Assembly: GCA_023451735.1 (NCBI GenBank)
Contig: JAEXYH010000051.1
Span: 1 to 58,925, forward strand
Length of the DNA: 58,925 nucleotides
Origin: Pseudomonadota bacterium
GTDB lineage: Bacteria > Pseudomonadota > Alphaproteobacteria > Rhizobiales > Rhizobiaceae
Reading direction: 5' to 3'
Shown here one piece after another: positions 24,186 through 32,561 of this stretch. A program made the translations under genes and the position numbers. The first letter of the stretch is position 1, and each line of letters starts with the position of its first letter. Under the pieces are notes generated by a model. The model saw only the letters and a program-made list of their open reading frames with translations. It had not been told where the DNA came from and searched no databases.

Positions 24186-25120
24186 GCGCGTTCTCCCTGG
24201 TTGGAGGTGAGCAGCGTCTCCATCACGGCCATGCGGACGGCGACCCCCATTTCAACCTGTTGTTCGATGACACTCTGCGGACCGTCCGCAACCTCGGACG
24301 AAATTTCGACGCCGCGGTTCATTGGGCCGGGATGCATGACCAGCGCGTCGTCCTTGGCCGCTTTCAGCTTTTCCGCATCGAGCCCGTAGAAGTGGAAATA
24401 TTCGCGCACCGACGGCACAAAGGCGCCCGCCATGCGCTCACGCTGCAGGCGCAGCATCATCACGACATCGGCGTTCTTGAGGCCTTCTTCCATCGAATGA
24501 AAGACTTCCACGCTCATGTCGCGGATGCCCGAGGGAAGAAGGGTCGAAGGGGCAACCACGCGAACACGGGCGCCCATGGCATTGAGAAGGATAATGTTCG
24601 AGCGGGCGACACGCGAGTGCAGGACATCACCGCAGATCGCCACCGTGATACCCGTCAGAGTACCCTTGGCGCGGCGAATGGTCAGTGCGTCGAGCAGCGC
24701 CTGGGTCGGATGTTCGTGCTGGCCATCGCCTGCATTCACCACCGAGCAGGCGACTTTCTGGGCGAGCAGCGCGGCAGCACCGGCGGAGGAATGGCGAAGC
24801 ACCAGCACATCCGGACGCATTGCGTTCAGCGTCATCGCGGTGTCGATCAGGGTTTCGCCCTTCTTCACCGAAGAATTGCCGACCGACATGTTCATTACGT
24901 CGGCGCCAAGCCGTTTTCCGGCGAGCTCGAAGGATGACTGCGTGCGCGTCGAGGCCTCGAAGAACAGGTTGATCTGGGTAAGGCCGCGTAAGGTGGACGT
25001 CTTTTTCTCCCGTTGCCGGGAAATCTTCACGGCCTCGTCGGCTTTGTCGAGAAGATAGGTGATGTCCTGTTCGGTAAGACCCTTGATGCCGAGGAGGTGG
25101 CGATGAGGGAAGAAGACCAT
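24182..25120 (-). CDS. pyrB: Aspartate carbamoyltransferase catalytic subunit
   Basis: Joins carbamoyl phosphate and aspartate in pyrimidine synthesis. The 312-residue protein (start MVFFPHRHLLG) shows the carbamoyl-phosphate site FFEASTRT, then HPTQALLDA and the later DVVMMLRLQRER loop. ATG 25120 is chosen by family length; the open frame continues far upstream to 25969 across the divergent aidB gene, which is not credible. First gene of a four-gene overlapping operon; no pyrI-like regulatory subunit is present, and the next gene is the dihydroorotase-like partner. Confidence 0.96.
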   Translation of the reverse strand: MVFFPHRHLLGIKGLTEQDITYLLDKADEAVKISRQREKKTSTLRGLTQINLFFEASTRTQSSFELAGKRLGADVMNMSVGNSSVKKGETLIDTAMTLNAMRPDVLVLRHSSAGAAALLAQKVACSVVNAGDGQHEHPTQALLDALTIRRAKGTLTGITVAICGDVLHSRVARSNIILLNAMGARVRVVAPSTLLPSGIRDMSVEVFHSMEEGLKNADVVMMLRLQRERMAGAFVPSVREYFHFYGLDAEKLKAAKDDALVMHPGPMNRGVEISSEVADGPQSVIEQQVEMGVAVRMAVMETLLTSNQGERA

Positions 25121-25315
25121 GAGGCGTGTCTCCGCTTGCGTTCGGCGGTCTATAAGGTTTGGGGGGGCTGGCTGCAAGCGCAAGCAGCCTTTATCCCGCG
25201 TCTCTTTCGTCATTTCGTTTGTGTTTTGGCAGACAATATCTGCCATTTGTTGAGAAGCCCAATTTAGGGACGCACGCCCGTTCCCACTCCCGTTAACTTC
25301 CGCTAGAAGCGGAGC

Positions 25316-26968
25316 ATGAACGAGTTGACCCGCGCCGAAGAAAAATTTGCCGAATTGAACCAGCCCGCGCCCTGGTCCGGCATCAATGCCTACCGCTCTG
25401 ATCCCTTGCTGGTTGATCTGACCGGTGGCCTCAATCGTGTTATCCGCGAAGAATACGATCAGCTGGGGCGTTACGTGACCTCGCCGGAAGCGCAGGAACT
25501 GGCGCGCATGGCGAATGAAAACCCGCCGAAGCTGAAGACCCATGGTCCGCGTGGCGAGCGTCTCGATGTGACGGAATTCCACCCGGCCTGGCATGCGCTG
25601 ATGCGGCGTTCGATGCAGACCGGTCTGCATTCCTCGATATGGGAAAATATTCCGGAGGCCAAGGGGAGCGAATACAAGGTTCGCGCCACCCGGTTCTATC
25701 TGACGGCGCAGTTGGAGACCGGGCATCTTTGCCCGCTGACCATGACCAGCGCCTCTGTCGCGGCTTTGATGGCATCGCCGCGCGTGCAGAAGGAATGGGC
25801 GCCGAGGATTTTGTCGCGCAAGTACGATTCGACCCACCGTCCGGCAATGCAGAAAAGCGCCGTCACGCTCGGCATGGGCATGACGGAAAAACAGGGCGGC
25901 ACGGATGTGCGCGCCAACCGGTCGACCGCCGAGCGGGTGGGAGAGGGCATATATCGCCTGAATGGCCACAAATGGTTCATGTCCGCGCCGATGAGCGACG
26001 GCTTCATCATGCTGGCGAAGACCAGGGAGGATGTCAGCTGCTTCCTCGTGCCGCGTCTTCTGGAAGACGGTTCGGCCAATGGCCTGCAGTTCCAGCGCCT
26101 CAAGGATAAGGTCGGCAATCGTTCAAATGCTTCGGCTGAAGTCGAGTTTTCGGATGCTTTCGGCTATCTTCTCGGTGAACCGGGCGCCGGCATCCGCACC
26201 ATTCTCGATATGGTCACGCTGACGAGGCTCGATTGTGCCATCGCCTCCGCCGGCATGATGCGCGCTTCGCTCGCCGAAGCTGTCCACCATACGCGTGGCC
26301 GCAACGTCTTTGGCCGAAAGCTCGTCGATCAACCGCTGATGACGCGCGTTCTGGCCGATATGGCGCTGGATGTGGCGGCTGCCACGGCACTGGGCTTCCG
26401 TCTTGCGGAGGCTTTCGATCGCGCCGCCGGAAACCCGGCCGATGCCGCTTTCGCCCGCGTCATGACCCCGGTCGTTAAATACTTCAACTGCAAGATCGCG
26501 CCGTCGCTGATCTACGAGGCGATGGAATGCCTGGGTGGCAACGGTTATGTCGAAGAACGGCCGATCGCGCGCCATTACCGGGAAGCGCCGGTCAACGCGA
26601 TCTGGGAAGGCTCGGGCAATGTCATGGCGCTTGACGTCTTACGTGTCCTGTCGCGGGGCCGTGATCTGTTCGAGCTCGTCCTGTCCGGTTTCGAACGGGA
26701 TCTTGGGGCATCCGGCCGCAAGACGATCGAGGTCCTGAGGGCCGCCATGGCGCTTTGCGAGCGGGATGAGGGCGCTGCCCGTCTGCTCGTCGAGCAGCTG
26801 GCGCTGGCGGCCGGTGCTGCCGAGCTGGCACGGCTGGGCGCCGGCAAGATTGCCGATGCCTATCTCGAAACCCGTCTGGCTGGCGGCTGGCGATCGACTT
26901 ACGGCATGCTCGATGCGCGTTTCGACGCCAGCTATATCGTAGACCTTCTTTATCCGCCGGCTGCGTAA
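25316..26968 (+). CDS. aidB: AidB-like acyl-CoA dehydrogenase family flavoprotein
   Basis: A 550-residue FAD protein of the acyl-CoA dehydrogenase superfamily, closest to AidB, the DNA-binding flavoprotein of the E. coli adaptive response to alkylation. Diagnostic stretches are GMGMTEKQGGTDVRAN (flavin site) and CLGGNGYVEE with YREAPVNAIWEGSGN. The length is that of AidB rather than the 380-residue fatty-acid enzymes. No ada or alkB gene is adjacent, so alkylation control is unproven. It is divergent from pyrB and its last 19 bases overlap the convergent AEC transporter gene. Confidence 0.88.
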   Translation: MNELTRAEEKFAELNQPAPWSGINAYRSDPLLVDLTGGLNRVIREEYDQLGRYVTSPEAQELARMANENPPKLKTHGPRGERLDVTEFHPAWHALMRRSMQTGLHSSIWENIPEAKGSEYKVRATRFYLTAQLETGHLCPLTMTSASVAALMASPRVQKEWAPRILSRKYDSTHRPAMQKSAVTLGMGMTEKQGGTDVRANRSTAERVGEGIYRLNGHKWFMSAPMSDGFIMLAKTREDVSCFLVPRLLEDGSANGLQFQRLKDKVGNRSNASAEVEFSDAFGYLLGEPGAGIRTILDMVTLTRLDCAIASAGMMRASLAEAVHHTRGRNVFGRKLVDQPLMTRVLADMALDVAAATALGFRLAEAFDRAAGNPADAAFARVMTPVVKYFNCKIAPSLIYEAMECLGGNGYVEERPIARHYREAPVNAIWEGSGNVMALDVLRVLSRGRDLFELVLSGFERDLGASGRKTIEVLRAAMALCERDEGAARLLVEQLALAAGAAELARLGAGKIADAYLETRLAGGWRSTYGMLDARFDASYIVDLLYPPAA

Positions 26969-27885
26969 TTTGCGACGAACATTGCGACCGGAATGGTGAA
27001 GAAGGCAAGCGCCGTCTGAACGGTGGCGGCGGCTGCGTAAAAATCGGCATCGCCACCCATCTGCTTGGCCAGAACATATCCGTTCATCGCCGTCGGTACG
27101 GCGGCACTGAGCGCCAGAAGCGCCAGATTGGTGCCGGTCAGCCCGACCGCCATGCCGACGCCGATGGCGAGAACCGGAAAAACCACCAGCTTCATGACGA
27201 CAGCCGAGAGGACACCGATGCTCGGCTTCAGCGCGTCCGCGACCTTCAGCCCGGCGCCGACCGTGATCAGGCCCAGACTGAGCGACGCCTGCGACAGGAG
27301 GTCGACAGTCGCCATGAAGGGTCGGTAGATCGGCAGCCCGAAAAGGTTGACGCCGATCCCGAGAATGGTCGCGATGATCATCGGATTGCTGATGATCTTG
27401 ATCGCAATGGCGCGGTAATTGCGCTTCTGTCCCGAAAAGACGGCAAGCACGGCGATGCTTCCGGCATTGACCGGCACGATGACGGCAGCCATCACCATGC
27501 CGACCACAACAAGCCCGTGCGCATCATAGGTTTTTGCTGCGATCGCAAGCGCCATGAAACCGTTCCAGCGCGTCGATGTCTGATAGAGCGAGGTGAAGGT
27601 TGAAGGGGTCATGCGTCCGCGTCTTAGAACCGGCCATGACGCCAGGACGACGACGGACATGGTGGTGAAGGCAAGGATGGCGATCAGGCTGACATGGATG
27701 CTGCTTGCATCAGAAAAATCGGCCTTCGCCATGGTCTGGAACAGGAGAGCAGGAAACAGCACATAATAGCTGCATTGCTCCATCCCTTCCCAGAAATTGC
27801 CGTTGATGACCGTGGTCCGCTTAAGGCCGATCCCGAGAAGGACGAGCAGGAAAACGGGGAGGATGCTTTCGAATATGGTCAGCAT
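26950..27885 (-). CDS. AEC-family (auxin efflux carrier-like) transporter
   Basis: A 311-residue membrane protein with about ten helices in two five-helix halves, typical of the AEC family. Bacterial members export or import organic acids such as malonate or malate; the substrate here is unknown. A mid-protein loop (FSGQKRNYRAIAIKIISNP) separates the two halves. ATG 27885 (MLTIFESILP) is preferred to the one five codons upstream since the first helix starts at once. It is divergent from a TetR-type regulator, its likely controller, and overlaps aidB by 19 bases at the 3' end. Confidence 0.88.
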   Translation of the reverse strand: MLTIFESILPVFLLVLLGIGLKRTTVINGNFWEGMEQCSYYVLFPALLFQTMAKADFSDASSIHVSLIAILAFTTMSVVVLASWPVLRRGRMTPSTFTSLYQTSTRWNGFMALAIAAKTYDAHGLVVVGMVMAAVIVPVNAGSIAVLAVFSGQKRNYRAIAIKIISNPMIIATILGIGVNLFGLPIYRPFMATVDLLSQASLSLGLITVGAGLKVADALKPSIGVLSAVVMKLVVFPVLAIGVGMAVGLTGTNLALLALSAAVPTAMNGYVLAKQMGGDADFYAAAATVQTALAFFTIPVAMFVANYAAGG

Positions 27886-28058
27886 GAACCGAGAGCGCAC
27901 TTATCTGATTGTATGTTTATCCCTCCCAGGGACCACTCTGCATGTAAATGTCGGCAAAGCAATGCCCGCAATTCTGTGCATCATGTCGCAACGCGCTTGC
28001 CGGTCGTCAGTCGGCGGATTATCGCCTTTGTAAGAGTTTGTTAAGAAGTAGGCCGACG

Positions 28059-28703
28059 ATGCTGCAGATCCCCGAGATGACCGCGCAACAGAACCAGCCG
28101 TTGCGGCCGCGCAATCGCGCCAACACCGAACGCGCGATTTTTCTGGCGGCCCGCAGTCTCCTGTCCGAGCATGGATTTCAAGGTTTCGGCATCAATGCCG
28201 TCGCGCGCCGTGCCGGTTGCGACAAGCAGCTGATCTACCGGTATTACGGCGGTCTCGATGGCTTGCTTGATGCGATCGGCGAGGAACTCGGTAGCTGGGT
28301 GAATGACAAGATCCCGCAGGATACCGGCGGCATGTTCGTTCTCACCTATGGCGACCTGATGGAAAAGCTCTCCATGTATTTCATGGAAGCGCTGCGCGAC
28401 GATCCGCTGGTCTGCAAGATAGTGGCCTGGGAGGTCTCGCAGGATACGCCCCAGGTTCGTCGCCTGTCCGAGTCGCGCATGAAGGCGCTGGGCAAATGGC
28501 TGGAGCGGATGCAGGGCAACCTGAAGCCGCCGAAGGGCGTTGACACAGCGACGACCAACGCGCTGCTTTTCGCATCCATCCAGCACCTTGTGATTTCCGC
28601 TTCGGTCAGCGGCCAGTTTGCCGGCGTTTCGCTGAAGACGGAAAAGGACTGGGAAAAGGTCGCTGTTGCTGTGCGCCGCCTTGTTCGGGCCATATACGGC
28701 TGA
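28059..28703 (+). CDS. TetR/AcrR family transcriptional regulator
   Basis: A 214-residue repressor-type protein. The helix-turn-helix is near the N-terminus (residues about 20-70): AIFLAARSLLSEHGFQGFGINAVARRAGCDKQ in outline, with the recognition part LIYRYYGG. The C-terminal two thirds form the helical ligand and dimer domain. Start chosen at ATG 28059; another ATG at 28077 is possible, and the frame is open further left. It is divergent from the AEC transporter gene across about 170 bases, so control of that gene is the simplest guess. Confidence 0.88.
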   Translation: MLQIPEMTAQQNQPLRPRNRANTERAIFLAARSLLSEHGFQGFGINAVARRAGCDKQLIYRYYGGLDGLLDAIGEELGSWVNDKIPQDTGGMFVLTYGDLMEKLSMYFMEALRDDPLVCKIVAWEVSQDTPQVRRLSESRMKALGKWLERMQGNLKPPKGVDTATTNALLFASIQHLVISASVSGQFAGVSLKTEKDWEKVAVAVRRLVRAIYG

Positions 28704-28791
28704 TCCGGGACATCTTCTCCACAAGCAGATCGCTGAAATTAACCATGATGATTGGTTTTCGTTGCGCAGAACTGGTGCGTCTCTAGGCTGG

Positions 28792-28806
28792 TTAATATAT
28801 TGTTAA
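28792..28806 (+). promoter_or_regulatory. Candidate CtrA-binding site
   Basis: TTAA-TATATTG-TTAA followed by CC is an exact full CtrA box (TTAA-N7-TTAA), ending 18 bases before the start of the 59-codon ORF. A half-site TTAACCAT lies at about 28739. CtrA is the master cell-cycle regulator in alphaproteobacteria. Position so close to the start suggests it overlaps the core promoter. Binding is inferred only. Confidence 0.6.
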
Positions 28807-28824
28807 CCAGGTTTCCTAAGACAA

Positions 28825-29004
28825 ATGCCGGGTGTGATACCATTCATCAGACAGCATGGCTTGCTGATCGTCCTGACGGGGGCTTTCGCAGGATTGGCGT
28901 TGAACATTGCGGTCCCCGCGGTGGTCTTGAGTCTGATGGCGGTGTCGAGATGGTTTGTCTTGACCGATATCGATCTGGCAGAGCTTAAAGGTAAGGCCGC
29001 ATGA
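28825..29004 (+). CDS. 59-residue small membrane protein upstream of DUF6105 gene
   Basis: ATG 28825 to TGA 29002-29004 encodes a 59-residue protein beginning MPGVIPFIRQHG. Residues about 12-43 are one long or two tight hydrophobic segments (LLIVLTGAFAGLALN and VVLSLMAVSRWFV); the C-terminus is polar. Its stop overlaps the start of the DUF6105 gene (ATGA), indicating coupling. The ribosome site is weak (CTAAGA). A full CtrA box precedes it. At under 60 residues it is easily missed by gene callers. Function unknown; I take it as real from the coupling and consistent codon use. Confidence 0.65.
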   Translation: MPGVIPFIRQHGLLIVLTGAFAGLALNIAVPAVVLSLMAVSRWFVLTDIDLAELKGKAA

Positions 29005-29333
29005 AGTGGTTCCTGATACTCTGGGCGGGCCCAGTCGCATTACTGTCGAGCTGGTACGGGCTGTCCTACTACGACATGAGCTTCGGCTTTTTCATGCTGA
29101 CGCGTCATACCCATGACCTCGTCTTCGAAGTCTATGGAAACATCCTCGGCATTCCGCCCGAGACCATCCCGCCGCTGGTTGCCAGAGCCATTGCCGTCGA
29201 CAGCCTGATTGTCTTTGCGATCATCGCTTTCCGCAAGCGCAAGACGATTGCCGCTTGGTGGCGCAAGCGTCAGTCTTCAAAGGAAGAGATTGTTGCCGTA
29301 CGCAGCGACGAGAGCCTGTCCAGCGCCCCCTGA
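29001..29333 (+). CDS. DUF6105 family membrane protein
   Basis: A 110-residue protein beginning MKWFLILWAGPVALLSSWYGLSYY, which I recognise as the rhizobial DUF6105 type. Two membrane helices: residues 1-20 and about 63-80, the latter followed by a basic stretch (FRKRKTIAAWWRKRQ), so a loop of about 40 residues faces the periplasm or cytoplasm between them. It is coupled to the 59-residue ORF before it and overlaps the convergent ruvX gene by 64 bases. Function unknown; CtrA-box context suggests a cell-cycle or envelope role. Confidence 0.8.
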   Translation: MKWFLILWAGPVALLSSWYGLSYYDMSFGFFMLTRHTHDLVFEVYGNILGIPPETIPPLVARAIAVDSLIVFAIIAFRKRKTIAAWWRKRQSSKEEIVAVRSDESLSSAP

Positions 29334-29764
29334 AGAATAAAGCTTGCCGCTGCCGAATCGATCCGTTCGGCGCGCTTGGCGCGCGATACATCCATTTCCA
29401 GAAGCGCTCTTTCGGCCGCGACCGTCGACAGCCGCTCGTCCCAGAAGACGAAGGGCAGGTTGGTCTTTTCAGACATGGAGCGGACGAAGGCGCGCGTTGC
29501 CTGAACCCGAGGGCCGGCCGAGCCGTCCATGTTCACAGGCAGGCCGATGATGAAGGCGGCGACCTTCTCCTTCACCGCGAAATCGAGCAGCACGACCGCA
29601 TCCTGGGTGAATTTCACCCGCTTGATTACCGGTCGCGGCGAGGAAAAGCGCCGACCGAGATCCGACATGGCAAGCCCGATCGTCTTGGTGCCGAGGTCGA
29701 GCCCGGCAATCGCCTGGTTCGGCTGAAGCTGTTCGGCCAGTTCCTCGATCGTCAGTGTTGCCAT
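29270..29764 (-). CDS. ruvX: RuvX/YqgF family nuclease (pre-16S rRNA processing or Holliday junction)
   Basis: A 164-residue RNase H-fold protein. The first acidic motif is GLDLGTKTIG (about residues 21-30), then LPVNMDGSAGPRVQ, the DERLSTVAAE motif and the last aspartate in IDSAAASFIL, all expected for YqgF. In E. coli YqgF trims the 5' end of 16S rRNA; in other bacteria RuvX acts on Holliday junctions. The first 18 residues before the fold are variable. Convergent overlap of 64 bases with the DUF6105 gene. Confidence 0.93.
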   Translation of the reverse strand: MATLTIEELAEQLQPNQAIAGLDLGTKTIGLAMSDLGRRFSSPRPVIKRVKFTQDAVVLLDFAVKEKVAAFIIGLPVNMDGSAGPRVQATRAFVRSMSEKTNLPFVFWDERLSTVAAERALLEMDVSRAKRAERIDSAAASFILQGALDRLSSLRTATISSFED

Positions 29765-29782
29765 GTCTTTAAAACCCCTGAA

Positions 29783-30088
29783 TCAGCTTTTCTTGCGCAC
29801 GAACTCGGTGCGCAGTACCAGTCCCTTGATCGTATCATGGCGGCAGTCGATCTCTTCCGGATTGTCCGTCAGGCGGATCGAGCGAATGACCGTGCCCTGC
29901 TTCAAGGTCTGGCCTGCGCCCTTGACCTTGAGATCCTTGATCAACGTGACGGCATCGCCATCGGTCAGCACATTGCCGGCGCTGTCATGCACCGCCGAAG
30001 CCGCAGCCATCTTTGCTGCAGCTTCCGAAGCGGGCAGCCATTCGCCCGTCGCTTCGTCATAGATATACTCGTCGTCATTATTGGCCAT
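29783..30088 (-). CDS. PhnA-domain protein (YjdM-like) without zinc ribbon
   Basis: A 101-residue protein. The C-terminal 70 residues match the PhnA/YjdM domain (VHDSAGNVLTDGD, TLIKDLKVKG, EEIDCRHDTIKGL). The usual N-terminal zinc ribbon is missing: that part (EYIYDEATGEWLPASE) has no CxxC pairs. Despite the old phosphonate name, the family has no shown role in phosphonate breakdown. It lies 18 bases upstream of ruvX on the same strand and may be co-transcribed with it. Confidence 0.82.
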   Translation of the reverse strand: MANNDDEYIYDEATGEWLPASEAAAKMAAASAVHDSAGNVLTDGDAVTLIKDLKVKGAGQTLKQGTVIRSIRLTDNPEEIDCRHDTIKGLVLRTEFVRKKS

Positions 30089-30325
30089 GTTTCTTCCTTG
30101 AACGTTATGAAAATCGTTCCGTTGCCGATATTCCTTGTAAAAGGTGGCAACGGCTTGGCGTCGCTTAGCTTACGCTCCCATCGCTTGCAACCGCTGCCGG
30201 AAAGCTTCTCTGCTTCTGGTCTCTTGCTCGAGCGTCAGAATTGTTAGAGGTCAAAGAGCGTTGCCGCAGGCACGAACTATCTTATATTCGCCCCTCATAT
30301 TCCCCTGTATTTCGAGGAGTTCCCC

Positions 30326-31039
30326 ATGAAGATCACCTGGCTTGGCCATGCCGCTTTCCGTATCGAGACCGCCAAGGCAAAAATCCTGATCGATCCCTTT
30401 CTGAGCTACAATCAGCCGTTTGCCGATGCCGACCTTAACATCAAGGATGTCAGCGAAGGCGTCACCCATATCCTTCTCACTCACGGTCATGCCGATCATG
30501 TCGGAGACACCGTTGCTATCGCCAAGGAAAAAGGCGCCGTCGTTCTCGCCAATGCCGATCTCGGTTCCTGGCTCGGCACCAAGGGTGTCGAGAAGATCGA
30601 GATGGGCAATACCGGCGGCACGGTCGGCTTCGACGGTTTTACTGCAACCTTCACCCAGGCACTGCACTCGTCCGGTCAGGTGGATGAAATGGGCGTTGCC
30701 CACTCGCTTGGTTCGGCCAACGGGCTGATGCTGCATTTCGAGGACGAGCTTTCCGTCCTGCACATGGGCGACACCGACATCTTCACCGATATGGGCCTGA
30801 TCAACGAACTGCACCAGCCGGATCTCGGTATCGTGCCTGTCGGCGATCGCTTCACCATGGGTGGAGCTGTGGCGGCTCTCGCCTGCCAGCGCTTCTTCGA
30901 TTTCAAGCACGCCATTCCCTGCCATTACGGCACGTTTCCGATCATCGACCAGACGCCGGAAAAGTTCGTCAAGGGCATGGAAGGCAGTCGTACTCGCGTC
31001 GAGACGCCGACACCGGGCACGGTGCTGAGCTACGATTGA
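30326..31039 (+). CDS. UPF0173 metal-dependent hydrolase (metallo-beta-lactamase fold)
   Basis: A 237-residue protein of the UPF0173 group of metallo-beta-lactamase-fold hydrolases (UlaG relatives). The metal motif HGHADH is at residues 53-58; other ligands are likely in ALHSS, MGDTD and CHYGTF. The substrate is unknown. GAGGAG lies just before ATG 30326. It is a single gene ended by a strong hairpin terminator, convergent with the M48 protease gene. Confidence 0.93.
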   Translation: MKITWLGHAAFRIETAKAKILIDPFLSYNQPFADADLNIKDVSEGVTHILLTHGHADHVGDTVAIAKEKGAVVLANADLGSWLGTKGVEKIEMGNTGGTVGFDGFTATFTQALHSSGQVDEMGVAHSLGSANGLMLHFEDELSVLHMGDTDIFTDMGLINELHQPDLGIVPVGDRFTMGGAVAALACQRFFDFKHAIPCHYGTFPIIDQTPEKFVKGMEGSRTRVETPTPGTVLSYD

Positions 31040-31044
31040 ACCAT

Positions 31045-31083
31045 AAAAAGCCATGCCGGGTGGACCGGCATGGCGCTCTTTTA
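31045..31083. terminator. Bidirectional intrinsic terminator between UPF0173 and M48 genes
   Basis: A perfect 10-base stem, GCCATGCCGG (31050-31059) with CCGGCATGGC (31065-31074), and five-base loop. AAAAA precedes and CTCTTTT follows, so it can end transcripts from both convergent genes. Confidence 0.85.
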
Positions 31084-31094
31084 AGGTCGTTGGT

Positions 31095-31952
31095 TCAGGC
31101 CGGCTGAGCGTCGGCGCGAACAGCCGGTTCACGGGTTCTGGAGGCCGACGTGCCGGCAGGCAGCTGCTGCGCGAACTGGCTAACGGCCTCGACGCGGCGG
31201 GTCAGGCGCGGATAGAGCGAGAAAATGTGCAGGAAAAAGCCGGCGATCGACGGCACCATGCGTTCCTGTGCTTCAAAGGCTGCCGGATTCATCTGCGCGT
31301 TAAGCTTGGCGCTGCCGCATGCCAGCATCTGCAAAGCGGTGCGCGAGGCCTGCAGGTTGCGGCAGACGATCAGGCCGATGCGGTCGCAGGTCAGTTCGCG
31401 GCCTCGCGAATAGGCCTGGGCCAGGAACGGGATGATATAGGCCGGCAGTCGCAGGATACCCGGCAAGCTGTTGAGGTGGCCGGCGACGTGATGGCCCAGC
31501 TCGTGGCCGATCACGAATTTGACCTGCTCGTCATTGTCTGCATCGATCAACTGAGACGTCAGCCAGATATAACGCGTGCGGCCAACCAGCGTCAGCGCCA
31601 TGGCGTTCATGACGCCGCTGGAATTGTAGACGAAAGCCTGCGGAGCTTCTTTCAGGCCAAGCGCTTTTGCGCCTTCCTGCACTATTACATGGAGATGGGG
31701 AAACTGCTGTTCGCTGACCATCACGTAATGGCCGATCATATAGGCGCGAACGAGTGCGCGTCCCACGAAGCTGATGAACCAGAAGATCGCGATGTAAAGC
31801 GCTATCATGAAAACGATGGCAACGCTTTGAAGCATCGCGACCGCTATGATTGCAATGGCAGCGATTGCCCAGATCAGGATGCCGATTAGCAACATTAGTG
31901 TGCCGTAGAGTTTTTCCTTGGAATGGCGAACTGTCGAGACTTTGAAAGTCAT
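31095..31952 (-). CDS. M48 family membrane metalloprotease
   Basis: A 285-residue peptidase of the HtpX/Ste24 clan. Two hydrophobic segments at about 18-42 and 43-65 anchor it; the zinc motif HELGHH is at residues 150-155 with the third ligand likely in RGRELTCDRIG. It probably degrades misfolded membrane proteins. The 285-residue size and sequence differ from classic HtpX, so I leave the symbol blank. GAGAGGG precedes ATG 31952, and a run of CATATATATG just upstream may be its -10 region. Confidence 0.9.
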   Translation of the reverse strand: MTFKVSTVRHSKEKLYGTLMLLIGILIWAIAAIAIIAVAMLQSVAIVFMIALYIAIFWFISFVGRALVRAYMIGHYVMVSEQQFPHLHVIVQEGAKALGLKEAPQAFVYNSSGVMNAMALTLVGRTRYIWLTSQLIDADNDEQVKFVIGHELGHHVAGHLNSLPGILRLPAYIIPFLAQAYSRGRELTCDRIGLIVCRNLQASRTALQMLACGSAKLNAQMNPAAFEAQERMVPSIAGFFLHIFSLYPRLTRRVEAVSQFAQQLPAGTSASRTREPAVRADAQPA

Positions 31953-32215
31953 GGATTACCCTCTCCATATATATGATTTTTCTAGTCAAGTATTTTGCGA
32001 GTTCCGATTAATCAGCGCTTGATTGAAAAGGAAGAGGAAAAATCCGCAACCGGCGGAAATTTTGCAACTATCAATCCATATGGGTTGAAACCTGTCCTGC
32101 CGCGGGCAGCGTGCGCCATTCATAGGATTTACCGCGCTACCCAAGGCTTAGGCAGTTGCGAAGGGCGGGCATGGCCATTATAGCGAAGGGGATTTTACAT
32201 TCCCGGAGTTGAGCC

Positions 32216-32503
32216 ATGTCCGTCGATCTCGCCACCGTCAAGCGCGTCGCGCGCCTTGCCCGCATTGCCGTCACTGAAGACGACGCCAATCGCATGGTCG
32301 GCGAGCTGAACGGTATCATCAATTTCGTCGAGCAGCTTTCCGAGGTGGATGTGACCGGCGTCGAGCCGATGACCTCTGTCACGCCGATGGAGATGCGCAA
32401 GCGTACCGATGCCGTGACCGATGGCGACAAGGCCGACGACATCGTGGCGAATGCTCCATCCACCGACCGCAATTTCTTCCTGGTGCCGAAGGTTGTCGAA
32501 TAA
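32216..32503 (+). CDS. gatC: Asp/Glu-tRNA(Asn/Gln) amidotransferase subunit C
   Basis: A 95-residue stabilising subunit of GatCAB, which converts mischarged Glu-tRNA(Gln) and Asp-tRNA(Asn) to the correct aminoacyl-tRNAs. Family features: MSVDLATVKRVARLARI at the start, LNGIINFVEQLSEVD in the middle, and the VPKVVE end. A GGAG lies six bases upstream. It heads the gatC-gatA unit, 58 bases before gatA. Confidence 0.96.
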   Translation: MSVDLATVKRVARLARIAVTEDDANRMVGELNGIINFVEQLSEVDVTGVEPMTSVTPMEMRKRTDAVTDGDKADDIVANAPSTDRNFFLVPKVVE

Positions 32504-32561
32504 GCCGCTCATTTAAAGCGCTTCCGACCCTCTCCACGCATTCGAACATTTTAAAGAGCCC

